The notes beneath the pieces were generated by a model, which worked only from the letters and a program-made list of their open reading frames with translations, was not told the origin of the DNA and ran no database searches. Positions 8,658 through 15,963 of a stretch of DNA of 24,654 nt are shown one piece after another. The position numbers were made by a program, and so were the translations under genes. The stretch's first letter is position 1. Each line of letters begins with the position of its first letter. This DNA is from Roseivirga sp. UBA7431 (GTDB lineage: Bacteria; Bacteroidota; Bacteroidia; Cytophagales; Cyclobacteriaceae), in assembly GCA_002477595.1 (NCBI GenBank), contig DLQN01000130.1, forward strand, positions 1,714 to 26,367. Direction: 5' to 3'.

Positions 8658-8698
8658 TGACATAAGATGAAACTATGTCAGGATAGGTCATTCTATCC
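8658..8698. promoter_or_regulatory. Inverted repeats upstream of the OmpA-family gene
   Basis: TGACATA (8658-8664) and TATGTCA (8674-8680) form a perfect 7-bp inverted repeat with a 9-nt spacer, 32-54 nt upstream of the minus-strand start. Directly next to it, GGATAG (8681-8686) and CTATCC (8693-8698) form a second perfect repeat. The first is a plausible operator; the second may be a short hairpin after the deacetylase gene. No known regulator is assigned. Confidence 0.35.
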
Positions 8699-8771
8699 AG
8701 CTGAGCACAAAGTAAATAAAATGAAACTAAAAAGGCTAGTTGTGTACAGATAGTGTAACGAAGCGACCAAT

Positions 8772-9674
8772 CTAAAAGTATAGCTCTTGGGCAAGGCGAT
8801 AGGTATTGGCATGCGCCTCTACTATATGTGCTATTTTTTCAGAATAGCCTCCTCCCATACAAGCCATCACTGGAACCTTGTTTCGATGACACAATTCTAA
8901 AACCATGCGATCCCGAGCTTTGCACCCATCAAGGGTCATGCCTAGCCGTCCTAGTTTGTCAGTTGCCAATACGTCAACGCCAGACTGAAAACAAATGAAG
9001 TCTGGCTGAAAACTCTCAAAAACCTCATTCAAGTGTCGATCTAAAAGGCTTAGGTATGTGGAGTCGTCAGTGCCATCTAACAAGCCCACATCCAAATCGG
9101 AAGTCTCCTTATGCATTGGGTAATTCGACTGGCCATGCATACTGAATGTAAATACACGATCGTCATTTTCAAAAATTTGAGCCGTACCATTGCCTTGATG
9201 TACATCTAAATCCACCACCAATACTTTATTCACTAGTCCTTTATCTAGTAAGTGATGCGCAGCGATAGCGATGTCATTCAACAAACAAAAGCCTTCACCT
9301 CTGTCCGTAAAGGCATGATGGGTTCCTCCCGCCACATTCATAGCCACGCCATGCACCAAGGCATATTCAGCACACTGAACACTACCATTCATGATAATAA
9401 TTTCGCGCGCTACTAGCTCTTGGGATAGCGGAAAGCCAGTCCGCCTTTCCTCTTGTCTTGTTAAATTTTGATCTTTTAGTTTTTGCCAATAGACGGCATC
9501 ATGGGTTCTTATGACTTGTTCATCTGATAAAGATATTGGTGCAAAGAAATTGTCTTGCTTGGCCGTTCCTTCGTAGAGCAATTGTTCAGGAAGTAGGTTA
9601 TATTTTTCCATCGGAAAACGATGGTTTTGAGGCAATGGATGTGCGTAAATTTCAGACCAGGCAATCTTGAGCAT
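8772..9674 (-). CDS. Histone deacetylase family hydrolase (HDAC11/class IV-like)
   Basis: 300 aa zinc-dependent deacetylase fold. Visible motifs are GGTHHAF (116-122, with the catalytic H119/H120 pair), GEGFCLLND (126-134), DLDVHQGNGTA (155-165, zinc ligands D157 and H159), SGVDVL (231-236, zinc ligand D234) and MGGGYS with Y277, the transition-state tyrosine. All catalytic residues are thus present. The DLDVHQGNGTA form and short length resemble bacterial HDAC11-like proteins more than acetoin-utilisation AcuC. Substrates of bacterial members include acetylated or acylated lysines and small acetylated amines; nothing here decides between them. The ATG at 9674 gives a natural N-terminus, directly followed by the typical IAWSEIYAHPLP segment. 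It is a single gene with no partner closer than 140 bp. Confidence 0.9.
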   Translation of the reverse strand: MLKIAWSEIYAHPLPQNHRFPMEKYNLLPEQLLYEGTAKQDNFFAPISLSDEQVIRTHDAVYWQKLKDQNLTRQEERRTGFPLSQELVAREIIIMNGSVQCAEYALVHGVAMNVAGGTHHAFTDRGEGFCLLNDIAIAAHHLLDKGLVNKVLVVDLDVHQGNGTAQIFENDDRVFTFSMHGQSNYPMHKETSDLDVGLLDGTDDSTYLSLLDRHLNEVFESFQPDFICFQSGVDVLATDKLGRLGMTLDGCKARDRMVLELCHRNKVPVMACMGGGYSEKIAHIVEAHANTYRLAQELYF

Positions 9675-9799
9675 GAAGGCTTTTAACGTAAAAGCTAAAA
9701 CTGAAGAAAGTTGTTTTCAAATTCCAATTTCAGCGTGGATAAAATTTATTTCCCAAATTGTAAAGCTACCACAACGTCATAATTTCGATAAGGAGTTAA

Positions 9800-9828
9800 T
9801 AAAAGAGGCCACCAATCAATTGGTAGCC
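9800..9828 (-). terminator. Rho-independent terminator of the acidic-protein operon
   Basis: On the minus strand a 10-bp stem (one U-G wobble) with a 2-nt loop spans 9828 down to 9807 and is followed by TCTTTTATT. It lies 28 nt past the stop of the acidic protein gene, and ends the minus-strand transcript that begins at the carbonic anhydrase gene. Confidence 0.75.
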
Positions 9829-9855
9829 TTTAATGTAATTATTACGGCATAATGA

Positions 9856-10413
9856 TTAGTCTTCTTCATCTTCATCTTCAAACTGAAAAGAGTAATACGT
9901 CTTATCCAGCTTAAGGCTGCCATCGTTATACTCTTTGATAAACTTCTCTATCACCTTAGGTGTAATGGCATCTACATGCAGCCCTACATCAAGTCCAATT
10001 CCAAAATCAGAATTTTCATCAACATCCACGTGTTCTTGCACTTTCACCGCCTCCTCTTCTTCCAATTCATCCATTACTTCTGTTAAGTAAAGACCAATCT
10101 CTTCGTCTAGGTCACTAAGTGGTGCAATGTCACCGTTTTCATCTTCATCATAAGAAATAGATTTAAAATCCGGATACTTCTCTGACACCTTCTGCTCAGC
10201 AAGTTCGTGAATTTCACTACTATGCTGGAGCCTCAAAGTGTAGATAGCAGCATCACAGATAACTTCTTTTCCTTCATGTTTTCCGATAAAATAGAAATTC
10301 ATAAAGTCATCCGAATTATCCTCGGATTCGATTACAACATAAGACTGATCTTCACCAATTTCAGATTTCATTTTTGCGATCTCTTTAGGATCAAATCCAT
10401 CATTTTTTTTCAT
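9856..10413 (-). CDS. Acidic conserved-type protein of unknown function
   Basis: 185 aa, soluble, without signal peptide or membrane segment. I do not recognise the family. It is very acidic: DEDENGD near the middle, MDELEEEEA, DVDENSD and a C-terminal EDEDEED tail. The N-terminal half has a plausible mixed alpha/beta pattern (YVVIES, FYFIGKHEGKEVICDAAIYTLRL). The start is set at ATG 10413, followed by AAAAAAAAT, because the longer frame would begin at a TTG (10422) with no better context. It is the last gene of the probable four-gene minus-strand operon, 48 nt after the thioesterase, and is followed by a terminator. A reading as a gene rather than noise rests on the operon position, codon use and the matching terminator. 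Confidence 0.72.
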   Translation of the reverse strand: MKKNDGFDPKEIAKMKSEIGEDQSYVVIESEDNSDDFMNFYFIGKHEGKEVICDAAIYTLRLQHSSEIHELAEQKVSEKYPDFKSISYDEDENGDIAPLSDLDEEIGLYLTEVMDELEEEEAVKVQEHVDVDENSDFGIGLDVGLHVDAITPKVIEKFIKEYNDGSLKLDKTYYSFQFEDEDEED

Positions 10414-10461
10414 AGCAAGCAATTAAAAATTATTAAAATAGGCTTTATTAAAAATATATAT

Positions 10462-10986
10462 CTACTCAACTATGGTTTGAATCAGTTGTTTGACTTCTTT
10501 TACTCGTTCATCAAACGAAGTTGGATTATAATTAACACCCTCGTACTTCATAGCACCCAAATAAGCAACTACTTCGTCAGAATGGGCAACTGTTCTACTT
10601 GTATTCATACCAACATATTTGAAAGTCGTCCACATCATTGTTTTCAAATGACTTTTATAGTCATCCATCATTAAGTATTCAACAACAATTGTATTGTCAT
10701 CAAACCAAACCAAACGTGTGACGATTCTCACCCACTCCCCTAAGTTAGCAGGTTTTAAGTAGGCAATGTGATGGTTGTAAACTACCCAGAATGCTTCATA
10801 AGATTTGATCAAGTCCATAATCTCTACTCCGTAGAGTTTAGGAACTTGGTCCTCTCTGGCATTAAAAAAGTAATCAAAGTATTTGGCATTGTTTAAGTGC
10901 CGAAGTGGATCACAGTCTTGAAAACGAATAACTACTCGAGATTCGGTCTGCTTTACATATTCTCTATGCGGGTCAACAATAAACAT
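10462..10986 (-). CDS. Acyl-CoA thioesterase (YbgC/FadM-like hotdog)
   Basis: 174 aa. The hotdog active-site segment RFQDCDPLRHLNNAKYFDYF lies at residues 21-40, with D26 as likely catalytic acid and the HLNN helix start after it. The HHIAYLKPANLGEWVRIVTRLVW strand region fits the fold. The C-terminal 30-40 residues form a helical tail beyond the minimal 130-aa domain. Predicted cytoplasmic acyl-CoA hydrolase of unknown chain length. Its ATG shares one base with the stop of the DinB-like gene (TAATG), a classic sign of translational coupling, so the two are made together. The upstream sequence gives no independent promoter. Confidence 0.88.
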   Translation of the reverse strand: MFIVDPHREYVKQTESRVVIRFQDCDPLRHLNNAKYFDYFFNAREDQVPKLYGVEIMDLIKSYEAFWVVYNHHIAYLKPANLGEWVRIVTRLVWFDDNTIVVEYLMMDDYKSHLKTMMWTTFKYVGMNTSRTVAHSDEVVAYLGAMKYEGVNYNPTSFDERVKEVKQLIQTIVE

Positions 10987-11498
10987 TACAAGTACTTCGA
11001 TTTAACAACTGCAATATGGTGAATATAATGACCAGCAGTCATAGCTGCTAGCGCTCGTACGGTAACAAGGGAACCACTTGCAACAGCACTTCTCATGCTA
11101 TCTTCTTGGGTCATGGGTTCAAGAAGCGCTATCGTGGATAGACGGATCGCTTTAAACTCATCTATCAATGATGACATCGATCTGCCCTCTGTACGGCTAT
11201 TGCCTTGATAGACATCTTGGTCCATTCCAGGAAGTTCTTGCTGATCGCCACGCGCAATATTCAATGCCCTGTAGGCAAAAACTCTTTCTGTGTCATTCAG
11301 GTGATTGAGCACTTCCTTGACAGACCATTTACCTTCGGCATACTTATGGTTTGCTTGTGCCTCTGTAAGACTACCAAAGAACTCAACGACTGTATCAAGC
11401 TGCGCCTTTAGCGTAGTGACAAGGTCTTGCTCGGTGATACGGCTGATATAAGGTTCATAGAACGGATTGTACTCTGAAGGTTCTGGCTTTTGAATCAT
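10986..11498 (-). CDS. DinB-like (DinB_2/YfiT-type) four-helix metalloprotein
   Basis: 170 aa protein of the DinB/YfiT superfamily of four-helix bundles. The metal-binding histidines expected in this family are visible: H66 in VLNHLNDTE, and H157 and H161 in GHYIHH. The GKWSVKEVLNHL segment is the family's most typical stretch. Members act as thiol-dependent transferases or hydrolases, often in low-molecular-weight-thiol metabolism such as bacillithiol, but many are uncharacterised; despite the name there is no link to DNA polymerase IV. The stop overlaps the ATG of the downstream thioesterase. It starts 32 nt after the carbonic anhydrase stop, in the same probable operon. Confidence 0.87.
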   Translation of the reverse strand: MIQKPEPSEYNPFYEPYISRITEQDLVTTLKAQLDTVVEFFGSLTEAQANHKYAEGKWSVKEVLNHLNDTERVFAYRALNIARGDQQELPGMDQDVYQGNSRTEGRSMSSLIDEFKAIRLSTIALLEPMTQEDSMRSAVASGSLVTVRALAAMTAGHYIHHIAVVKSKYL

Positions 11499-11530
11499 AT
11501 TTCAATTTATAAATAACGTAAAGCTGATGA

Positions 11531-12043
11531 CTAATCATCGATCCAAGAGGTATACATGATATAATGCTCAGGGGTTCGATCAATTACTTGCCTCAACTTT
11601 GCATCAATATCTTTGACTTTCTTAGCGGGAGTCCCAGCATAAAGTGAATTCTCTTCTACTATTGTGTTGGCCAGTACTACAGAACCGGCAGCAATCATCG
11701 AACCTGTCTTAATTATGGCATTGTCCATTACAATCGCTCCCATACCTATCAAAACACTGTCCTCGACCGTGCAGCCATGTATAATCGCATTATGACCTAC
11801 GGAAACATTCTTTCCAAAAACTGTTTTTGAGTGGTTGAGGGTTCCATGAATTACAGCACCATCCTGAATATTACAATTCTCTCCCAGTTCAATAGAACAA
11901 ACATCGCCACGAATGACAGCATTAAACCACACGTTACAATTTTTGTTGAGCGTTACATCACCAATAACAGTGGCGTTTTCTGCAAGCCAACAACTTTCTG
12001 AAATTTTTGGGTGAACACCTTTTACACTTTTTACAATTGCCAT
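11531..12043 (-). CDS. Gamma-class carbonic anhydrase / hexapeptide-repeat protein (YrdA-like)
   Basis: 170 aa left-handed beta-helix protein made of hexapeptide repeats (IGDVTL, VWFNAVI, IQDGAVI, VSVGHNAII, VLIGMGAIV, SMIAAGSVV), with a C-terminal helix after GTPAKKV. Three zinc-ligand histidines are placed as in gamma-carbonic anhydrases: H66, H84 and H89 (the last two five residues apart, as in Cam). It may interconvert CO2 and bicarbonate, but many YrdA-like members show little activity, so the catalytic role is inferred. The ATG at 12043 is chosen over a TTG six bases upstream. First gene of the probable operon with the DinB-like, thioesterase and acidic proteins; divergent from the YceI gene. 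Confidence 0.9.
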   Translation of the reverse strand: MAIVKSVKGVHPKISESCWLAENATVIGDVTLNKNCNVWFNAVIRGDVCSIELGENCNIQDGAVIHGTLNHSKTVFGKNVSVGHNAIIHGCTVEDSVLIGMGAIVMDNAIIKTGSMIAAGSVVLANTIVEENSLYAGTPAKKVKDIDAKLRQVIDRTPEHYIMYTSWIDD

Positions 12044-12046
12044 AAT

Positions 12047-12065
12047 CAAATATATGTATATACAT
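12047..12065 (-). promoter_or_regulatory. -7-like box and palindrome upstream of the carbonic anhydrase gene
   Basis: On the minus strand TATATTTG (12054 to 12047) matches TAnnTTTG exactly but ends only 3 nt before the ATG, which would imply a leaderless message. A 12-bp perfect palindrome ATGTATATACAT (12054-12065) adjoins it. No -33 TTG is seen at normal spacing, and AT-rich sequence makes both matches weak evidence. Confidence 0.25.
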
Positions 12066-12180
12066 TGAACTCTTTAGAAAGCGCAATGGTTATGCACTTA
12101 GTTCAAAACAATTCACTCTCTAAAACGTTAGTGACTTGTTAATCTTAAAGAAAAGAAATTAACCCTAGAAAATGACTCAA

Positions 12181-12924
12181 ATGAAAAATTTAAAATCTCT
12201 CCTAAGCCTAGTATTCGTTGTAAGTATGGCCTGGGCATGTGGCCCAAAAGGAGACACTGTTGAAACTTCAGACGCTAAAGCAGTCACTACAAGTGCAGCA
12301 GCTACTTCTGTCGCTGTAAATACTTCCAATAGCATGGTGACATGGATTGGTTCTAAGCCAGCAGGAAAACACAATGGCACTATTGGTATTACTGGTGGTG
12401 AAGTACTCGTTAAAGGCAATACGGTAGTTGGTGGTAGCTTTGACATTGACATCACATCTTTGGTAGTCTTAGACTTACCGGCAGATTCAAAGGGAAACGG
12501 GAAATTAAGAGGGCATTTAATGTCTGCGGATTTCTTTGAGGCTGAAAACTTTCCAACTGCAAGTTTTGAGATCACTGGTGCTGAACTTTTCAACGCTGAC
12601 AATCTCGTAGCTGATCTTGATGAGCCACAGACTGACTATACACCTGCTTCTCTTTCTGACGTAATGGTAGAAAATCCTACTCACATCATTTCTGGTAACT
12701 TAACCATGCGTGGAACGACAAAAAACATCTCGTTTCCTGCTTCAGTTTCTTTAGAAAATGGTGCGATTAAAGCAATTGCCAACTTCAATATTAATAGAAC
12801 TGAATGGGGATTGAAATTTAAGGAAAGAGCATCTTTAGCTGAAAAGTTAAAGGATGATTTTATTTACAATACTGTCAATGTTGGCTTTCAATTAGAGGCT
12901 GGCACTGGAACTGCAATGGAGTAA
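12181..12924 (+). CDS. YceI family lipoprotein
   Basis: 247 aa predicted lipoprotein. The signal ends in AWAC, with the acylated cysteine followed by a Thr/Ser/Ala-rich spacer of about 35 residues. The YceI lipocalin-like domain then runs to the C-terminus: the SMVTWIGSKPAGKHNGTIGI start, the KLRGHLMSADFFEAENFPTA segment, a GNLTMRGTTK strand and a C-terminal FNINRTEWGLKF segment are all family hallmarks. YceI proteins bind isoprenoid-like lipids in an eight-stranded barrel in the periplasm; the ligand here is unknown. ATG 12181 (MKNLKSLL) is preferred over an in-frame ATG at 12172 because it begins the signal peptide directly. It is a single gene with its own terminator, divergent from the carbonic anhydrase operon. 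Confidence 0.9.
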   Translation: MKNLKSLLSLVFVVSMAWACGPKGDTVETSDAKAVTTSAAATSVAVNTSNSMVTWIGSKPAGKHNGTIGITGGEVLVKGNTVVGGSFDIDITSLVVLDLPADSKGNGKLRGHLMSADFFEAENFPTASFEITGAELFNADNLVADLDEPQTDYTPASLSDVMVENPTHIISGNLTMRGTTKNISFPASVSLENGAIKAIANFNINRTEWGLKFKERASLAEKLKDDFIYNTVNVGFQLEAGTGTAME

Positions 12925-12947
12925 GAAAAAACCCTCCTATTAAGAGA

Positions 12948-12977
12948 GCCTCTGGTAACTATACTAGGGGCTTTTTT
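12948..12977 (+). terminator. Rho-independent terminator after the YceI gene
   Basis: An 8-bp stem with two wobble pairs (12948-12955 with 12964-12971, GCC/GGC base, 8-nt loop) is followed by six T. It lies 24 nt after the YceI stop and separates that gene from pabB. Confidence 0.8.
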
Positions 12978-13015
12978 ATGCCCTTCTCTTTCTGCAAATT
13001 TGTATTCTCTTAATT

Positions 13016-14317
13016 ATGGCGACTATCGACTTTCCGTATCAAGGATTCTCCAAAGAAGAATTCATTATTAAAGCGCTCACCTGGGCTGATACTCAAAGTC
13101 ATTTTGCCTATTTCAATTCGAACGATATCCCTTACCCTAAGGATGGCTTCCGTCACATCTTGGCTATAGGCGCAAGTGAAAAACTAGATTATCGTGCTAG
13201 GTCAGTTTTTGATGAACTTAGGGCGTTCCATCAGAGGATTGAGCAGAGTGATCAAATGAATGATTGGCTGGTTGGTTATTTAGGTTATGACCTGAAAAAC
13301 GAAACGCAAAGACTAGAGAGTAATAGTCACGATCTACTAAAATTCCCAAAGACTCAATTCTTCAACCCAGAACATGTATTGCTCTTTCATGAAGATAAGG
13401 TTGAAATATTAAGTACTCAAATAGACTTGATTGATACCATTATAACTGTGCATGTCGGTCATACTAAAAACGAACTCAGTCAACCTACTAACTCAGTTGC
13501 AAAGGCAGATTATTTGACTAACGTTGAGCACCTCCGAGAGCATATAGAAGAAGGTGATTGTTATGAGATAAATTATTGCCAAGAATTTCACGGAGAGGTT
13601 AACATGTTCAACCCTGTAGGGTTGTATCAATCGCTCAATGAGATATCTCCTAACCCCTTCTCTTGTCTCCAAAAGTTCAATGATCACTATATAGTTTCAG
13701 CCTCTCCGGAGCGCTTCATGAAGCAAAATGGTAGCACCATTGTTTCGCAACCCATAAAGGGCACAAGACAGCGGAGTGAAAATGCCAATGAAGATATCAG
13801 GCTTAAGGCTGATTTAAGGAACGATCCTAAAGAACTGGCCGAAAATATGATGATTGTGGATTTAGTCCGCAATGACCTCGCTAGAACAGCTAAAACTGGA
13901 ACTGTTAAAGTTGAAGAAATTTTTGGTATCTATTCGTTTCCACAAGTTCATCAAATGATTTCGACCATTACCTCAGAAATGCGTGATGGAGTTGATCAGA
14001 TCGATGTCATAGAGAAAGCCTTCCCAATGGGCAGCATGACTGGTGCCCCTAAGGTTAAAGTCATGGAACTGATAGAGCGATATGAGAACACGAAGCGAGG
14101 GCCATTCTCAGGTGCTGCTGGATTTTTTAACGGAAGCCAATCATTCGATTTCAATGTCCTGATCAGAAGCATTTTCATCAACAAGAAGACGAATACCTAC
14201 TCTTTTCAAGTTGGTGGAGCCATTACTTACGACTCTGTTCCTGAAAAGGAATACGAGGAGTGCATGGTGAAGGCCAAGGCTATTTTTCAACTTATAGGGG
14301 CCAACGAGAAGTCTTAG
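13016..14317 (+). CDS. pabB: Aminodeoxychorismate synthase component I
   Basis: 433 aa chorismate-binding enzyme. It converts chorismate, with ammonia from a PabA-type glutaminase, to 4-amino-4-deoxychorismate for p-aminobenzoate and folate synthesis. The assignment as PabB rather than TrpE rests on the PIKGTR motif (246-251): K248 is the lysine that defines aminodeoxychorismate synthase, where anthranilate synthase has PIAGTR. Other motifs are GDCYEINYCQ (180-189), ELAENMMIVDLVRNDL (274-289) and GSMTGAPK (339-346). The N-terminal part (1-150) is shorter and less conserved, as in other Bacteroidota members. No pabA or pabC is next to it. It follows the YceI terminator by about 40 nt and so needs its own promoter; a CAAATTTG stretch at 12996-13003 is one base off a -7 box. 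Confidence 0.92.
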   Translation: MATIDFPYQGFSKEEFIIKALTWADTQSHFAYFNSNDIPYPKDGFRHILAIGASEKLDYRARSVFDELRAFHQRIEQSDQMNDWLVGYLGYDLKNETQRLESNSHDLLKFPKTQFFNPEHVLLFHEDKVEILSTQIDLIDTIITVHVGHTKNELSQPTNSVAKADYLTNVEHLREHIEEGDCYEINYCQEFHGEVNMFNPVGLYQSLNEISPNPFSCLQKFNDHYIVSASPERFMKQNGSTIVSQPIKGTRQRSENANEDIRLKADLRNDPKELAENMMIVDLVRNDLARTAKTGTVKVEEIFGIYSFPQVHQMISTITSEMRDGVDQIDVIEKAFPMGSMTGAPKVKVMELIERYENTKRGPFSGAAGFFNGSQSFDFNVLIRSIFINKKTNTYSFQVGGAITYDSVPEKEYEECMVKAKAIFQLIGANEKS

Positions 14318-14347
14318 CCTCAGTAATAATTTAACGCAAAAAGTATT

Positions 14348-14390
14348 GAACCGTGTTCATTTGAACGGTCGTTAATTTCCTTAGAAATTA
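14348..14390. repeat. Two small hairpins between pabB and the DsrE-like gene
   Basis: GTTCA (14355-14359) pairs with TGAAC (14362-14366), extended by ACC/GGT across a 2-nt bulge. A second perfect 7-bp repeat TAATTTC/GAAATTA spans 14373-14390. Neither is followed by a long T-run, so they could be a weak terminator for pabB or an operator for the next gene; the sequence does not decide. Confidence 0.3.
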
Positions 14391-14405
14391 TTCTATCCTG
14401 TTGGC

Positions 14406-14975
14406 ATGAAAAAGACTTTGATGGCCCTCGCCCTAATTTTAAACTGCAGTGTTTTACTTGCACAAATGCCAAAGCATTTAGAAGGGAAAATGACTTACCC
14501 GGTATTTGATTTTGATCCTTGGGTTGGTGTAGTAGCATCTGATGCCAAGGTTTTGAAGTATAATAAAAAACTAGACTATAAAGTGGTGATTGATGTGACC
14601 GATGGTGTCAATGACTCTACAAGAGTAATGAGAACCCTCTCTGAAGTAGCTAGGTCGTACAACCTCAACATTGCAAATGGTGTGCCTCAAAAGAAGATGA
14701 AAATGGCAGTGATTATACATGGAGGTGCCATAAACGGAATACTAAATGACGAAGCCTATCAAAAGAAGTATGGAGTACCCAATCCTAACAGAGAAGTGAT
14801 TGATATTCTTAAAAAAGAAGGCATAGAATTTTACGTCTGTTCCCAAATATTAAGTTTTAGAAATGTCCCTGAGGAAGATATGCTCAAGTCTATTGATGTT
14901 GCCGTATCTGCAAAAACGGCCTTAATTAGCCTCGATCAAATGGGTTATACCTACATGAATGTCAATGACAACTAA
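14406..14975 (+). CDS. Exported DsrE/DsrF-like family protein
   Basis: 189 aa with a signal peptide (residues 1-20, ending LLA before QM). The mature part has the DsrE-like Rossmann-type pattern: YKVVIDVTDG, a helix, KMAVIIHGGAI, then VIDILKKEGIEFYVCSQIL with one cysteine at the position that carries the persulfide or active thiol in cytoplasmic DsrE/TusD proteins, and a C-terminal ISLDQMGYTYMNVN. Cytoplasmic relatives relay sulfur; exported single-domain members are common in Bacteroidota but poorly understood, so a sulfur role is inferred from fold only. It stands alone, 88 nt after pabB, and is convergent with the FKBP gene only 8 nt away. Confidence 0.82.
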   Translation: MKKTLMALALILNCSVLLAQMPKHLEGKMTYPVFDFDPWVGVVASDAKVLKYNKKLDYKVVIDVTDGVNDSTRVMRTLSEVARSYNLNIANGVPQKKMKMAVIIHGGAINGILNDEAYQKKYGVPNPNREVIDILKKEGIEFYVCSQILSFRNVPEEDMLKSIDVAVSAKTALISLDQMGYTYMNVNDN

Positions 14976-14983
14976 CCGATAAC

Positions 14984-15805
14984 CTAGTTCTTACCCGCTC
15001 TAGACTTAAGATCGGCTAAATAGTCTTGTACGAACCCATAACCAGTAGTATCAGTTGCTACCTTCAAGCCTTTGCTTAAGGTATTGATGGCGTTGTCTAA
15101 TTCAGACAATCTATCATATGCCGATGCCTTCATGAAATAGCCTTGTAAAACATCCGTATCCTGGAGCTTATAATCCCAGAGAGTGATAGCATCTTGATAT
15201 TGGTTAGCCCGCATTAATCTACTTCCTAAATTATACCATTCGCTTATTTCTAGGTTGTGCGTATCCGCATCTAATACAAGCTCCTTATACTGAACTATCA
15301 TTTCGTCAATACCACTTTCTAAGTATATAGGGTATAATAGGTCAGATAGAAACGTCTTTGGTTCCTCCACCTTCACCATATTCAGGTCAAACTGTAAAGT
15401 TGAATTTGGTGGTATATCATCACCAGCACCTCGTTCCCCATACCCCAATTCGGGAGGTATAATGGCCAAAACACGGTCCCCTTCTCTTGCATACATAACC
15501 ACTTCATCAAATCCAGCAATTAAGGATGTTCTTTTTGCATCGAATTCAAAAACCTGCTCACCGTCATCATAAGTAGACCAAACAGTATCTTGTGCTACTA
15601 TAAGGTTAATATGTGCAGATACATGGCTAAGGGAATCAATTTTTTGGCCATCGCCCTTTTCAAGATAGATGAACTTGACACCGCTCTCAAGAAAAGTAGT
15701 ATCTGAAGTTGACTCTGATGTACTATCTCCCGAACAGCCATTGGTAAAAGCGAGTAACGAAACGAGAAGAAGAATAAAGCAAATATTGAATGTCTTTTTC
15801 AGCAT
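14984..15805 (-). CDS. FKBP-type peptidyl-prolyl isomerase lipoprotein with TPR-like C-terminus
   Basis: 273 aa. The signal peptide ends at NGC with C24 as probable lipid-anchored cysteine, followed by a Ser/Thr/Asp-rich spacer (25-38). The FKBP domain lies at about 42-147, with the typical LIAGFDEVVMYAREGD and PPELGYGERGAGDDIPPNS segments and a closing LQFDLNMVKVE strand. The C-terminal 185-270 is helical with TPR-like units (SEWYNLGSRLMRANQYQDAI; MKASAYDRLSELDNAINTLSKGL). It probably speeds proline isomerisation and holds folding clients in the periplasm. The combination of a lipoprotein anchor, one FKBP domain and TPR-like repeats is less usual than FKBP alone. Divergent from miaB. Confidence 0.9.
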   Translation of the reverse strand: MLKKTFNICFILLLVSLLAFTNGCSGDSTSESTSDTTFLESGVKFIYLEKGDGQKIDSLSHVSAHINLIVAQDTVWSTYDDGEQVFEFDAKRTSLIAGFDEVVMYAREGDRVLAIIPPELGYGERGAGDDIPPNSTLQFDLNMVKVEEPKTFLSDLLYPIYLESGIDEMIVQYKELVLDADTHNLEISEWYNLGSRLMRANQYQDAITLWDYKLQDTDVLQGYFMKASAYDRLSELDNAINTLSKGLKVATDTTGYGFVQDYLADLKSRAGKN

Positions 15806-15811
15806 AGTCTT

Positions 15812-15830
15812 AGGGTTGAACCCAAAAATA
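15812..15830 (-). promoter_or_regulatory. -7 box and palindrome upstream of the FKBP gene
   Basis: On the minus strand TATTTTTG (15830 to 15823) matches TAnnTTTG exactly, 17 nt before the ATG at 15805. The predicted transcription start falls in a GGGTTGAACCC palindrome (15812-15822), which could be an operator. No -33 TTG is found at normal spacing. Confidence 0.35.
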
Positions 15831-15963
15831 ACAAAGAATATCCTAGTACGGGTAAGGTCTAACCAACTGATCCGCTTACTAAGTCAAAAGTTAGACTGCC
15901 AATATGTCACGCTTTAGGAGTAAAAGCATTATATTCGCCCTTCGAATTTGAGAAGCGAGATAG

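Noticed and set aside
72..9674. Polyamine module linking the ureohydrolase and HDAC-like genes
   Set aside because: They lie almost 8 kb apart with unrelated genes between, and neither substrate is known.
9667..9852. Small plus-strand gene between the deacetylase and acidic protein
   Set aside because: Non-canonical start, no recognisable features, and its end runs through the minus-strand terminator.
10207..10674. Plus-strand open frame of 155 codons across the acidic protein and thioesterase genes
   Set aside because: Phe/Ile/His-rich composition of an antisense frame; it spans two well-supported minus-strand genes.
12054..12065. 12-bp perfect palindrome ATGTATATACAT as a strong operator
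   Set aside because: Several 12-bp palindromes are expected by chance in 24 kb, and this one is AT-rich.
12177..12602. Minus-strand open frame of 141 codons inside the YceI gene
   Set aside because: Composition (Ser/Thr/Pro/Val-rich) is that of a reverse-strand shadow of a lipoprotein gene.
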